From: DASUEB01 sp036275295
GTDB taxonomy: Bacteria; Bacteroidota; Bacteroidia; Flavobacteriales_D; Luteibaculaceae
Reading direction: 5' to 3'
Length of the DNA: 34,785 bases
NCBI GenBank assembly: GCA_036275295.1
Contig: DASUEB010000175.1
Span: 1 to 34,785 of the forward strand
Below are positions 7,191 through 13,882 of this stretch, one piece after another. The position numbers and the translations under genes are program-made. A model generated the notes under the pieces. It was not told the origin of the DNA, did no database searches, and worked only from the letters and a program-made list of their open reading frames with translations. Within the stretch, counting starts at the first letter, position 1, and the number at the start of each line of letters is the position of its first letter.

Positions 7191-7859
7191 ATGAGTGAAC
7201 GTAGAAAAGCGGCCATGGGTGCGCCTCAAAACCCAGCAAAACGATTCTTTGAATGGTCAAGCGCTGAAAAGTGTTTTAAGTACTACGACAAAGAAAAACA
7301 GGAAAATGTAATGGTCAAACTACCGTTTAAGTTCCTTTACCTCGATCAAATGATCACAGTCAAAGGTTGGTCAGAATCGCATCAAAGCGGTATTTGGTCA
7401 AACGAAGTGCCAACAACGAGCAAAGATATCTTGATGGTAAAAACCAAAAAGGGTGAGATTGCCAAAGGTACTTACAAAGACATCAAGGAGAAAGTTGTGG
7501 CAGCCGGTGCGCGTTACGTCCAGTCTGTTTACATTTTCATGCCCGACGGTGAGATTGCCAACTTGCAGCTGAAGGGATCTGCTCTTGCTGCCTGGTCGGA
7601 GTTCACCCAAAAGTCACGCCGCAGGCTACCCGACGAGTGGGTGACAATCAAAACCGTCGAGGATAAAAAGAAGGGCGCGACCAAATACAGCCAACCGGTA
7701 TTTCAGTTCGACGGATCAATCACACAACTGGATGCCGAGCGAGCAGACACCTGCTTTGACATCCTAAAGGATCACTTCAAGGAGTATCTAGGCGCTCCAC
7801 CTGCCGATCCGGCGCAAGCCGACCACGATGAGGTCGAGGTTGATGACCCAGCATGGTAA
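7191..7859 (+). CDS. Putative single-stranded DNA-binding protein
   Basis: 222 residues. The body (residues 15-195) is beta-rich with aromatic residues (FKFLYLDQMITVKGW, RYVQSVYIFMPDG), compatible with an OB fold. The C-terminal 18 residues are acidic and end DDPAW. Phage and bacterial ssDNA-binding proteins usually finish with an acidic tail and a terminal aromatic that docks partner proteins (DDDIPF in E. coli SSB, an acidic tail with Phe in T7 gp2.5). It sits last in its operon, beside the origin and the primase, whose own end is similar (DDKPW). Function is inferred from tail and context. The fold has not been confirmed. Confidence 0.6.
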   Translation: MSERRKAAMGAPQNPAKRFFEWSSAEKCFKYYDKEKQENVMVKLPFKFLYLDQMITVKGWSESHQSGIWSNEVPTTSKDILMVKTKKGEIAKGTYKDIKEKVVAAGARYVQSVYIFMPDGEIANLQLKGSALAAWSEFTQKSRRRLPDEWVTIKTVEDKKKGATKYSQPVFQFDGSITQLDAERADTCFDILKDHFKEYLGAPPADPAQADHDEVEVDDPAW

Positions 7860-7867
7860 AAATAAAG

Positions 7868-7887
7868 CCCCCGAAAGGGGGTTTTTT
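7868..7887 (+). terminator. Intrinsic terminator after SSB-like gene
   Basis: CCCCC (7868-7872), GAAA tetraloop, GGGGG (7877-7881), then six T (7882-7887). It closes the early operon and separates it from the origin region. Confidence 0.9.
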
Positions 7888-7896
7888 ATTGCATAT

Positions 7897-7927
7897 ACAT
7901 CGGTTTACATCGATTTTACATCGGTTT
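7897..7927 (+). repeat. ACATCGRTTT direct repeats (three copies)
   Basis: Copies at 7897, 7907 and 7918, spaced 10 and 11 nt, about one helical turn. Inverted copies AAACCGATGT (8051-8060) and a diverged GATTGATGT (8061-8069) lie 125 nt downstream, again 10 nt apart. Confidence 0.85.
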
Positions 7928-7960
7928 TCGACCCTCTGAAAGCATTGATTTTATTGAATT

Positions 7961-7978
7961 CGAAGCGATCGAAGCGAT
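7961..7978 (+). repeat. Tandem CGAAGCGAT pair
   Basis: Two perfect adjacent 9-bp copies, 7961-7969 and 7970-7978, within the putative origin and followed by TTTTTTCGC. Likely a protein-binding or melting element. Confidence 0.8.
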
Positions 7979-8069
7979 TTTTTCGCAAAAAGTGGATACC
8001 CTATTAAAAAACACCAAACACGTTGTATTATATATATAATAGAAAGGTGAAAACCGATGTGATTGATGT

Positions 8070-8208
8070 GGGCGAAGTTGACACCAATATAAAACAATGA
8101 CCGTCAAGCGGTTACAAATTTTGGGCGAAGTTGGGCGACTTTTTGGGCGAAGTTGGTTTGAGTTAATCTTTTGATTTTCAGTTAATAAGGTCGATTTGGG
8201 CGAAGTTG
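8070..8208 (+). repeat. Left iteron cluster GGGCGAAGTTG
   Basis: Exact copies at 8070-8080, 8123-8133, 8145-8155 and 8198-8208, with a degenerate copy (GGGCGACTTTT) at 8133-8143. Start-to-start distances are 53, 10, 12 and 53: one outlier, three packed, one outlier. All are in the same orientation. Confidence 0.9.
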
Positions 8209-8248
8209 TTAGCCGTTTCTATGGTGGTAAATACTTTTTACATCAAAA

Positions 8249-8271
8249 CAGAAAAAAATATTTTTTTTCTG
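8249..8271. repeat. AT-rich near-perfect palindrome between iteron clusters
   Basis: CAGAAAAAAAT followed by ATTTTTTTTCTG, a 23-bp inverted repeat with one unmatched T, midway between the two iteron clusters. A natural candidate for strand opening. Confidence 0.8.
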
Positions 8272-8291
8272 AAAATGCCGCGCCCAACGCC

Positions 8292-8411
8292 CAACTTCGC
8301 CCAACGCCTAGAGCCACGTGGCTTTCAGAGGTAGTCCAACTTCGCCCAACTTCGCCCAACTTCGCCCAACGCTTAGAGCCATAAGCGATACAGGGATTTT
8401 CAACTTCGCCC
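8292..8411 (-). repeat. Right iteron cluster, inverted (CAACTTCGCCC)
   Basis: Exact copies at 8292-8302, 8337-8347, 8347-8357, 8357-8367 and 8401-8411, all opposite in orientation to the left cluster. Distances are 45, 10, 10 and 44, the same 1-3-1 layout. Truncated CAACGCCC units flank the first copy. A 15-nt sequence CAACGCCTAGAGCCA (8302-8316) recurs with one change at 8367-8381. Confidence 0.9.
8312..8323. repeat. Perfect 12-bp palindrome AGCCACGTGGCT
   Basis: Lies between the first and second iteron of the right cluster. Its counterpart 65 nt on, CGCTTA-gagcca-TAAGCG (8370-8387), is a hairpin between the packed and last iterons. Both could be cruciform or dimer-binding sites. Confidence 0.75.
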
Positions 8412-8420
8412 AACATTTTT

Positions 8421-8452
8421 TTTGGTAGTTTGGGAAAAAGTATTTACTATTG
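8421..8452 (+). promoter_or_regulatory. Putative primase-operon promoter
   Basis: TTTG at 8421-8424, 20 nt, TACTATTG at 8445-8452 (one mismatch to TAnnTTTG). Transcription would start near 8457 and give a leader of about 120 nt. An inverted repeat TATTGC/GCAATA (8448-8453, 8466-8471) overlaps the -7 element and start region and may be an operator. Confidence 0.5.
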
Positions 8453-8497
8453 CAGTATGGTAGAGGCAATACCACATATTATAAAGACATTTATTAC

Positions 8498-8576
8498 AAC
8501 CCCCGTTTCGCGTAAGGTTTCTCCTTAGGTATGCCTCACCATTTTACCTTGCCGAAACAGGGGGTTTATTTTTTTT
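8498..8576 (+). ncRNA. Structured leader RNA / attenuator before primase
   Basis: Arms AACCCCCGTTTCG (8498-8510) and CGAAACAGGGGGTT (8553-8566) pair over 13 bp with one bulged A. The 42-nt interior can form two further hairpins, UAAGG/CCUUA (8513-8527) and GGUA/UACC (8528-8548), giving a three-way junction. The 3' arm runs straight into TTTATTTTTTTT (8565-8576) and the primase ATG is at 8580. The shape is that of an intrinsic terminator built on a branched RNA: a leader that attenuates primase expression, or a small RNA made at the origin. No known riboswitch class is recognised. Confidence 0.6.
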
Positions 8577-8579
8577 GAT

Positions 8580-10934
8580 ATGGAAGTAACTGTGTTCAGG
8601 TCCATAAGGGATGTTGCTACCCCATTTTTTAAGCCGGTAGACTTCGTCTTTGACAGGATAAAAACTGGGGCGTCAAAAGACTTGGTTAACCAAATCAGAT
8701 CCGAAAGCGACAAAGCAAAGCGCAACGAACTGAAGAAGCAACTACCATCGGTTTGCTTTAGCGGAAAGTTTGCCACCCGAAAGGATGACTCACTGATTGA
8801 ACATAGCGGGTTAATTTGCCTCGATTTCGATGGATTTGATACATTGGATAAGGCTAAGGAGTATAAAGCTGAAATTTGCCTTAATCCGTTCGTTTTTGCC
8901 TGCTTTATATCCCCATCTGGTAACGGCGTCAAAGTGGTGGTTAAGATACCGCCCGATAAAAAGAACCATTTAGGATATTTCCGAGCGCTGCAAGCAAGAT
9001 TTGATTCACCTCACTTCGACACAAGTTGTGGCAATCTTTCAAGGGTGTGTTACGGTTCATACGATCCGGAGATCTACATCAACAAGTCATCCGAGGTGTG
9101 GACTGAATGCGTTGACCTCACTCAAAAATCACTAGATACCGATAAGCCGGTATTGAAACTGAAATCAACCAATGAGATCATCAACCGGTTGATGAAGTGG
9201 TGGGTGTCCAAATACGGCATGATCGATGGAGAGCGAAACAAGAACACCTTCATACTGGCCAGCGCCTTCAATGACTTCGGGGTTCCAAAAAACGAGGCTT
9301 TAAACCACTGTATGCAGTTCGAGCAGTCGGATTTCAAGCAGAGAGAAATAGAACAGATCGTTAATAGTGCGTACCAAAAGACGGAGAATTTTGGATCCAA
9401 GTTCATGGATGACAATACCTCCATATCGAGAATTGAAAGGGCGATTGTTACGGGTAAAAGCATCAAAACGATCCGGCAGGATTTCCCTGAACTGACCGAT
9501 GACGAACTGGAAAAGGTGGTTGATCACCTTGATGAAACAAGCAGCATCAATACATTTTGGAAAAAGACCAAGAAAGGCACCATCACCGTTTCTAACCGGA
9601 AGTTCCGGGCATGGCTTGAACAAAACGGGTTTTTCAAATACTACCCCAGTGGCACCGATAGCTTTGTTTTTGTTCGACGTGAGAATAACCTAGTGGACAA
9701 TACCAACGAGAGCCGGATCAAAGATCACACTATGCGATTTTTGGATGAGATTGAGGATGGAAATGTGTGGGAGTACTTCAGCTCAAAACCAGGGCTATTT
9801 GCCGAGAGGTATCTCAATATGATCAGCTCGATCGACATTTTAACCAAACGCGACACGAAAGACACGTGTTATCTTTTTTACCTCAATTGCGCGGTTGAGG
9901 TAACCAAAGACAATATCCGGTTCATTGACTACTTTGACCTGAATGGTAATGTGTGGAAAAATCAGATCATACAACGCCGATTTGAGTTGAGTAAAAAGAC
10001 AGATAATGACTTTCAAAAGTACCTCAACAATGTAGCCGGTGATGGCATCGAGGCATTTGAAACGACCTTTGGTTACATGGTTCACAACTTTAAACCAAAG
10101 CATAACAACAAAGCCATCATCCTAAACGATCAGACCATATCGAGCAACCCCGAAGGCGGAACCGGCAAAGGTATTTTTGTGCAAGGTTTAAAATCAATCC
10201 GGAACACAGCAGTGTTGGATGGAAAGACCTTTGATGATGCAAAGAGTTTCAACTACCAAACGGTATCAGCCGACACGCAGATACTTGTTTTTGATGACGT
10301 TCGTAAAGATTTCAATTTTGAGAGTAAATTCTCACTTGTAACCGAGGGCATCACCCTAGAAAAGAAAAACAAGGACGCGATAAAATTGAGCGTTGAGGAT
10401 AGTCCAAAGATATTGATCACAACAAATTACGCCATTAAGGGCGCGGGTAATTCGCATGAAAGGCGCAGGCATGAACTGGAACTACGCCAATACTACGGCA
10501 AGGACAAAACACCGCGCGATGAGTTTGGGCGCGATTTGTTTAACGACTGGGATGAGGATGACTGGATGAGGTTTGATAATTACGTCATCAAATGCATCCA
10601 AAAGTATTTGCGCTTTGGATTGTTGGTCCAAAAGACCGAAAACCTCACATTGCGTAAACTAATTAGCGATATTGGGAATGAGTTTATCGAGTGGGCAAGC
10701 GACAATATCCGGCCAACGGCTAACCGGTTGGATAAAAAACACTATTACGAATTGTTTTGCCAGGAGTTCCCTGATCTTCGTAGATACACCACTCAAAACC
10801 GCTTCGTTAACATGATCGAAAAGTACGCTACCTTTAAAGGTTGGCGGTACACATCCGGACATTCGGGCGTCACTCGATGGTTCCAACTACTCGAAAAGGA
10901 TCAAGAACCCGCTGAAGATGATAAGCCATGGTAA
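8580..10934 (+). CDS. Primase-helicase with VirE-N (BT4734-like) domain
   Basis: 784 residues. N-terminal domain (about 60-175) matches the VirE-N/BT4734-like primase family: GLICLDFDGFD with the acidic D82/D84 pair, FISPSGNGVKVVVKIP, and a conserved NLSRVCYGSYDP. Residues 200-275 look like a primase C-terminal segment. The C-terminal half is an SF3-type helicase: Walker A GGTGKG with K530, Walker B LVFDDV with D572/D573, then ITTNYAIKG and an arginine-rich RRRHELEL. The protein should lay primers and unwind DNA at the origin directly upstream. It ends in an acidic tail DDKPW, similar to the SSB-like protein. ATG follows 3 nt after the leader's T-tract. It overlaps the next gene by 7 nt. Confidence 0.9.
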   Translation: MEVTVFRSIRDVATPFFKPVDFVFDRIKTGASKDLVNQIRSESDKAKRNELKKQLPSVCFSGKFATRKDDSLIEHSGLICLDFDGFDTLDKAKEYKAEICLNPFVFACFISPSGNGVKVVVKIPPDKKNHLGYFRALQARFDSPHFDTSCGNLSRVCYGSYDPEIYINKSSEVWTECVDLTQKSLDTDKPVLKLKSTNEIINRLMKWWVSKYGMIDGERNKNTFILASAFNDFGVPKNEALNHCMQFEQSDFKQREIEQIVNSAYQKTENFGSKFMDDNTSISRIERAIVTGKSIKTIRQDFPELTDDELEKVVDHLDETSSINTFWKKTKKGTITVSNRKFRAWLEQNGFFKYYPSGTDSFVFVRRENNLVDNTNESRIKDHTMRFLDEIEDGNVWEYFSSKPGLFAERYLNMISSIDILTKRDTKDTCYLFYLNCAVEVTKDNIRFIDYFDLNGNVWKNQIIQRRFELSKKTDNDFQKYLNNVAGDGIEAFETTFGYMVHNFKPKHNNKAIILNDQTISSNPEGGTGKGIFVQGLKSIRNTAVLDGKTFDDAKSFNYQTVSADTQILVFDDVRKDFNFESKFSLVTEGITLEKKNKDAIKLSVEDSPKILITTNYAIKGAGNSHERRRHELELRQYYGKDKTPRDEFGRDLFNDWDEDDWMRFDNYVIKCIQKYLRFGLLVQKTENLTLRKLISDIGNEFIEWASDNIRPTANRLDKKHYYELFCQEFPDLRRYTTQNRFVNMIEKYATFKGWRYTSGHSGVTRWFQLLEKDQEPAEDDKPW

Positions 10935-12247
10935 TAAGACCGTACCAAAAAGAACTGGCCGAAAAGGGTGCCGATAAGTTGCGCCGGCTAGGTATTGTCT
11001 ATTACACCGTTGAGGTGCGGGTGGGTAAGACTATTATAACCCTTGAACTTTGCTCACAAATGTGCTTTGATCGCGTCCTTTTCATCGGTAAAAAGAAAGG
11101 TATTGACAGTATTATTGGCGATCATAAAGCCATGGGGTATGGTTTTAACCTTACCTGTATCAACCGCGAATCGCTTCACAAGGTAGAGGGTGACTTTGAC
11201 GTGGTGGTGATCGATGAGGCGCATATTTATGGCGGCTATCCAAAGCCGGGTAAATTTACCAAGGACGTTAAAAAGCGATTTGCCAAAGTTCCGATGGTCT
11301 TTTTGAGCGGCACGCCTACCCCCGAAAGTTACAGTCAGATCTTCCACCAGTTTTGGATGAGCGCTCGGTCGCCATTTAAGGAGGTGAACTTTTACAGGTG
11401 GGCAGACACCTATGTGAACAAATACCAAAGACACCTCCCCCATGGCGTGGTCAACTTTTATGACAGGGCAAAAAAGAAGGAGATCTTTGAGGTAGTAAAA
11501 GATTACATGATAAGCTACACCCAGCAGCAAGCAGGGTTTGAGGTAGAGATCAAAGAGGTGATTCACGAGGTGGATATGAAGCCTAGCACCATGCAGTTGA
11601 TTGAAAAACTAAAGCAGGCAAAGGTGATCCAAGGTCAAGTTGAGGTAATCCTCGCTGACTCACCTGCAAAGGAGTTGAGCAAGGTGCATCAACTATGCAG
11701 CGGCACGGTCATTTTTGAGAGTGGAAAATCGATCGTTATCGACATGAGCAAGGCAAATTATATCCGCGACTATTTTAAAGGCAAAAAGCTGGCTATTTTC
11801 TACAAATACAAAGAGGAATTAACCGCGATCCAGTCTGTTTTGGACGTAACCCAAAGCATTGATGAGTTTAACACAACCTCAAAAAGCATCGCCCTTCAGA
11901 TCGTATCGGGGAGAGAGGGTATAAACCTATCCAAAGGGGATGCCATTGTTTACTACAATATAGACTTTGCGGCGGTAAGCTACTGGCAAAGCAGGGCAAG
12001 GATGATAACATCGGATCGTAAAACCGCCGAGGTGCATTGGCTATTTGCTAAAGGAGGCATTGAGCGGGGCATTTATGAGAAGGTCATGCAAAAGAAAAAC
12101 TTCACAACCAGTCATTATGTTAGAGCAACAAGTACAAGCAAAGCTGATCAAAGACCTAGAGAAGCAGGGGTATTACGTCATCAAGCTGATCAAAACAAAC
12201 AAAGCGGGTATTCCCGACCTATTGGCCGTCAAAGAGGGCAAATGTAG
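10928..12247 (+). CDS. SF2 DNA/RNA helicase (DEAH box, phage type)
   Basis: 439 residues. Motifs in order: RPYQ (4-7), motif I RVGKT with K34, motif II VIDEAH (95-99), motif III SGTPT (127-131), and motif VI QSRARM (354-359) after a GREGINL segment. Such helicases use ATP to unwind or translocate on nucleic acid and are common in phage replication modules with a VRR-NUC protein. The recognisable domain ends near residue 397 (12117). The last 42 residues are read in another frame over the nuclease gene, are rich in R, Q and S, and probably are a non-conserved tail. Confidence 0.9.
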   Translation: MVIRPYQKELAEKGADKLRRLGIVYYTVEVRVGKTIITLELCSQMCFDRVLFIGKKKGIDSIIGDHKAMGYGFNLTCINRESLHKVEGDFDVVVIDEAHIYGGYPKPGKFTKDVKKRFAKVPMVFLSGTPTPESYSQIFHQFWMSARSPFKEVNFYRWADTYVNKYQRHLPHGVVNFYDRAKKKEIFEVVKDYMISYTQQQAGFEVEIKEVIHEVDMKPSTMQLIEKLKQAKVIQGQVEVILADSPAKELSKVHQLCSGTVIFESGKSIVIDMSKANYIRDYFKGKKLAIFYKYKEELTAIQSVLDVTQSIDEFNTTSKSIALQIVSGREGINLSKGDAIVYYNIDFAAVSYWQSRARMITSDRKTAEVHWLFAKGGIERGIYEKVMQKKNFTTSHYVRATSTSKADQRPREAGVLRHQADQNKQSGYSRPIGRQRGQM

Positions 12248-12368
12248 GTTTATTGAAGTCAAACGCAAAAACGGAAAACTAAGTGAAATCCAAAAATACC
12301 GGTTACAAGAACTTGCCGCCTTTACCCGGACCGAAGTGTTTTTTGAAGGAGGCACCCTCGAATATTAG
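12117..12368 (+). CDS. VRR-NUC domain nuclease
   Basis: 83 residues, a minimal PD-(D/E)xK nuclease. Active-site pattern: E3 in the first helix, GIPD with D34, EVKRK with E47 and K49, and a following helix with Q (EIQKYRLQEL). The length is normal for phage stand-alone VRR-NUC proteins, which cut branched or flapped DNA and usually sit beside an SF2 helicase as here. The ATG at 12117 is chosen because the domain begins at once. An upstream extension has no domain. It overlaps the helicase gene by 131 nt, an unusually long overlap. Confidence 0.9.
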   Translation: MLEQQVQAKLIKDLEKQGYYVIKLIKTNKAGIPDLLAVKEGKCRFIEVKRKNGKLSEIQKYRLQELAAFTRTEVFFEGGTLEY

Positions 12369-12516
12369 CGCATCGCAGGTGTGGGCATTTTTAACACCCG
12401 TTGGTAAAGAAGCATTTTGCCGCGCTACAATCGGCGACCTTGTTGAGGTTTGCTACTTTGACGGCACACCTTCAAGGATGATCCCGTGGAAAAAAGTGCA
12501 AGAAATGTTTGGATAA
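12283..12516 (+). CDS. Small hypothetical protein, start uncertain
   Basis: Reading from GTG at 12283 gives 77 residues. Only the last 48 or so (VWAFLTPVGKEAFCR, then IGDLVEVCYFDGTPSRMIPW) look protein-like and are free of the nuclease gene. A purine-rich GAAGGAGG at about 12345-12352 could serve a start after it at ATT 12363 or GTG 12378, but there is no ATG. The second half resembles a small beta-barrel. Function unknown. Confidence 0.5.
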   Translation: MKSKNTGYKNLPPLPGPKCFLKEAPSNISASQVWAFLTPVGKEAFCRATIGDLVEVCYFDGTPSRMIPWKKVQEMFG

Positions 12517-12539
12517 ATCATTACTATGTTATTACTTAG
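12508..12539 (+). promoter_or_regulatory. Promoter with doubled TTACTATG/TTACTTAG element
   Basis: TTTG 12508-12511, 20 nt, TTACTTAG 12532-12539, with TTACTATG 11 bp upstream (12521-12528). Same spacing as at 5547-5565 and 6459-6477, though each copy has one change. It precedes the ATG at 12544 by only 4 nt, so the main start may give a nearly leaderless message or the upstream box is used. Confidence 0.5.
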
Positions 12540-12543
12540 CACC

Positions 12544-12675
12544 ATGAAAGATCAAGTCTACAAATTATACCGCTCGCACAGGGTTACGGAAATAGCCAGT
12601 ATCCTTGGAATAAGCCTCAGGGAAGTCGATGCCTACATATCTCAACTTAGAAACGAAGGAAGGGTAATGCTATGA
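12544..12675 (+). CDS. Small helix-turn-helix protein (43 aa)
   Basis: 43 residues with a clear helix-turn-helix pattern: VTEIASILGISLREVDAYIS then QLRNEGRV. Begins at the first ATG after the doubled promoter element and overlaps the DnaA-like gene by ATGA, so the two are made together. It may act as a small repressor or as an accessory to the DnaA-like protein. Confidence 0.65.
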   Translation: MKDQVYKLYRSHRVTEIASILGISLREVDAYISQLRNEGRVML

Positions 12676-13184
12676 AAGAGATCCTGGAGTTCGCAAAGTT
12701 TGCTGGTGTACCAAAAGAGGTGGTGGATGAATATTTAAGCGTTCGACCTGTAAAAATTGGACGGATGGAGTACGACAAAGAAGTCAGAGATATAGTGCTG
12801 AAACATTGCTCCGAGGTATTTGGTTCAACCATTAAAGCCACGCTGTCAAACACGCGAATAAAGCCATCGGTTGAAGCGCGTAGGGTAGCAATGTACATAT
12901 TTCGCAACCACTGCCTGTTAAGCCTAGTGCAAATCGGGAAAATTACCAAGCGCCACCATGCAACGGTCATCAACATGATCGGTCATGTGGATTCATTCTT
13001 GGAAAACGAGCGGGCGTACCGCTTGAAAATGCACCAAATCGTGAACTTAATTCAAAAAGACTATGAACAACTTTTGGACGAACGTAAACAGGGAGTTACT
13101 AGGGAGGGTCTTAGCGATCAAATGCCTGCACAAATTCTTGGAACCGAAGCGATCGGGAAAGATTCAATCAACTGTCTACCCTAA
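12672..13184 (+). CDS. DnaA domain IV-like DNA-binding protein
   Basis: 170 residues. Residues about 66-125 follow the DnaA C-terminal DNA-binding domain: EARRVAMYIFRNHCLLSLVQ, IGKI, then KRHHATVIN (93-101) at the place of the DnaA signature (R/K)DH(S/T)TV. The AAA+ ATPase part of DnaA is absent. In this phage it could bind the repeats at 7.9-8.4 kb and recruit replication proteins, or compete with host DnaA. The N-terminal 60 residues and C-terminal 40 are not recognised. Its stop overlaps the next ATG as TAATG. Confidence 0.75.
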   Translation: MKEILEFAKFAGVPKEVVDEYLSVRPVKIGRMEYDKEVRDIVLKHCSEVFGSTIKATLSNTRIKPSVEARRVAMYIFRNHCLLSLVQIGKITKRHHATVINMIGHVDSFLENERAYRLKMHQIVNLIQKDYEQLLDERKQGVTREGLSDQMPAQILGTEAIGKDSINCLP

Positions 13185-13279
13185 TGGATTTAAAGTCAAT
13201 TACCTATAACCAGTTAATAACCCGCACCGCGATAGTGTTAGCCATGCTCACTTTGCTTTGCTTAATTCTTGGAATATGA
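13184..13279 (+). CDS. 31-residue single-span membrane peptide
   Basis: MDLKSITYNQLITRTAIV followed by LAMLTLLCLILGI: a short polar head then one hydrophobic segment of about 17 residues. It is joined by TAATG to the DnaA-like gene upstream and by ATGA to the zinc-ribbon gene downstream, filling an otherwise unexplained 91-nt gap exactly, which argues that it is translated. Function unknown. It could insert in the inner membrane. Confidence 0.6.
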   Translation: MDLKSITYNQLITRTAIVLAMLTLLCLILGI

Positions 13280-13785
13280 AAGACCTACCAATTAAATTCA
13301 ATTTCAAAGGCAAAACGATCTACACGAATCGGGAAATAGCCTTTGTTACCGAGCTAGACCCCGAAGTAACTGAAAAGAGGAAATCACTCCCTTTCGATCC
13401 TTTTGAATCAACCATTAACTACGCATTGACTGGGCTAAAGCAGTTGTTGGATTCGCCGCCAATGGTTGACGAAGTCCAGCATTTTGAGTGTGAAGAATGC
13501 GGTGGACGTGGTGAGGTGGACTGGAAATACAACGGCTTTACAAAACAAATGAATTGCCCTGTATGTGAAGGCGATGCCTATCACGAAGTAAAAACGGGTA
13601 AACAAATTCCCGACAAATACTACGCGATTAAGATCAAAGATCATGCTATGTCGGCCAAATACCTCGCGATGCTTCCTGAAGATGCGGTAATGGTTCACCA
13701 AAACGACACCCTCTCCATTTTCGAAAGTAAAGACTGCCGGATTTTAATCTCTCACAACTTAACCAATATTTACGTCACACTATGA
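13276..13785 (+). CDS. Zinc-ribbon protein of unknown function (169 aa)
   Basis: 169 residues. Two CxxC knuckles with DnaJ-like glycine spacing, CEECGGRG and CPVCEGDA (about residues 73-103), should bind zinc. The remainder is mixed alpha/beta (FESKDCRILISHNLTNIYVTL at the end). ATG 13276 is preferred over a TTG at 13258 because it couples with the upstream small membrane peptide by ATGA. Replication-module position suggests DNA or protein binding. Confidence 0.7.
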   Translation: MKDLPIKFNFKGKTIYTNREIAFVTELDPEVTEKRKSLPFDPFESTINYALTGLKQLLDSPPMVDEVQHFECEECGGRGEVDWKYNGFTKQMNCPVCEGDAYHEVKTGKQIPDKYYAIKIKDHAMSAKYLAMLPEDAVMVHQNDTLSIFESKDCRILISHNLTNIYVTL

Positions 13786-13823
13786 ACACCTTAGAAAATA
13801 TTTTGAAACTCATTTGAAAAAAG

Positions 13824-13854
13824 TTTGCAGTTTTCAAAATAGGTTGTATATTTG
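13824..13854 (+). promoter_or_regulatory. Strong consensus Bacteroidota promoter
   Basis: TTTG 13824-13827, 19 nt, TATATTTG 13847-13854, a perfect match to the -33/-7 consensus. Transcription would begin near 13860 and serve the AT-rich accessory genes from 13883 on. Confidence 0.85.
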
Positions 13855-13882
13855 TATCGTTAAACAATTAAAACAAAATACA

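Larger units (their letters stand above)
7888..8440. other. Putative origin of replication (non-coding, repeat-dense)
   Basis: Non-coding stretch between the SSB-like gene and the primase. It holds three ACATCGRTTT repeats (7897-7927) answered by inverted copies at 8051-8069, a tandem CGAAGCGAT pair (7961-7978), an AT-rich TATATATAAT stretch (8029-8040), and two mirror-image clusters of GGGCGAAGTTG either side of an AT-rich palindrome (8249-8271). Iterons, AT-rich core and adjacent primase/SSB genes are the usual signs of an origin. The upper strand has no credible gene here. Confidence 0.75.

Noticed and set aside
8196..8384. A 62-residue open frame through the origin region
   Set aside because: It starts at a TTG inside an iteron and is made of the repeats themselves. 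Codon pattern and composition are not protein-like.
13782..13817. An 11-codon frame after the zinc-ribbon gene
   Set aside because: Although linked by ATGA, it is too short, has no recognisable feature, and ends just before the promoter at 13824.
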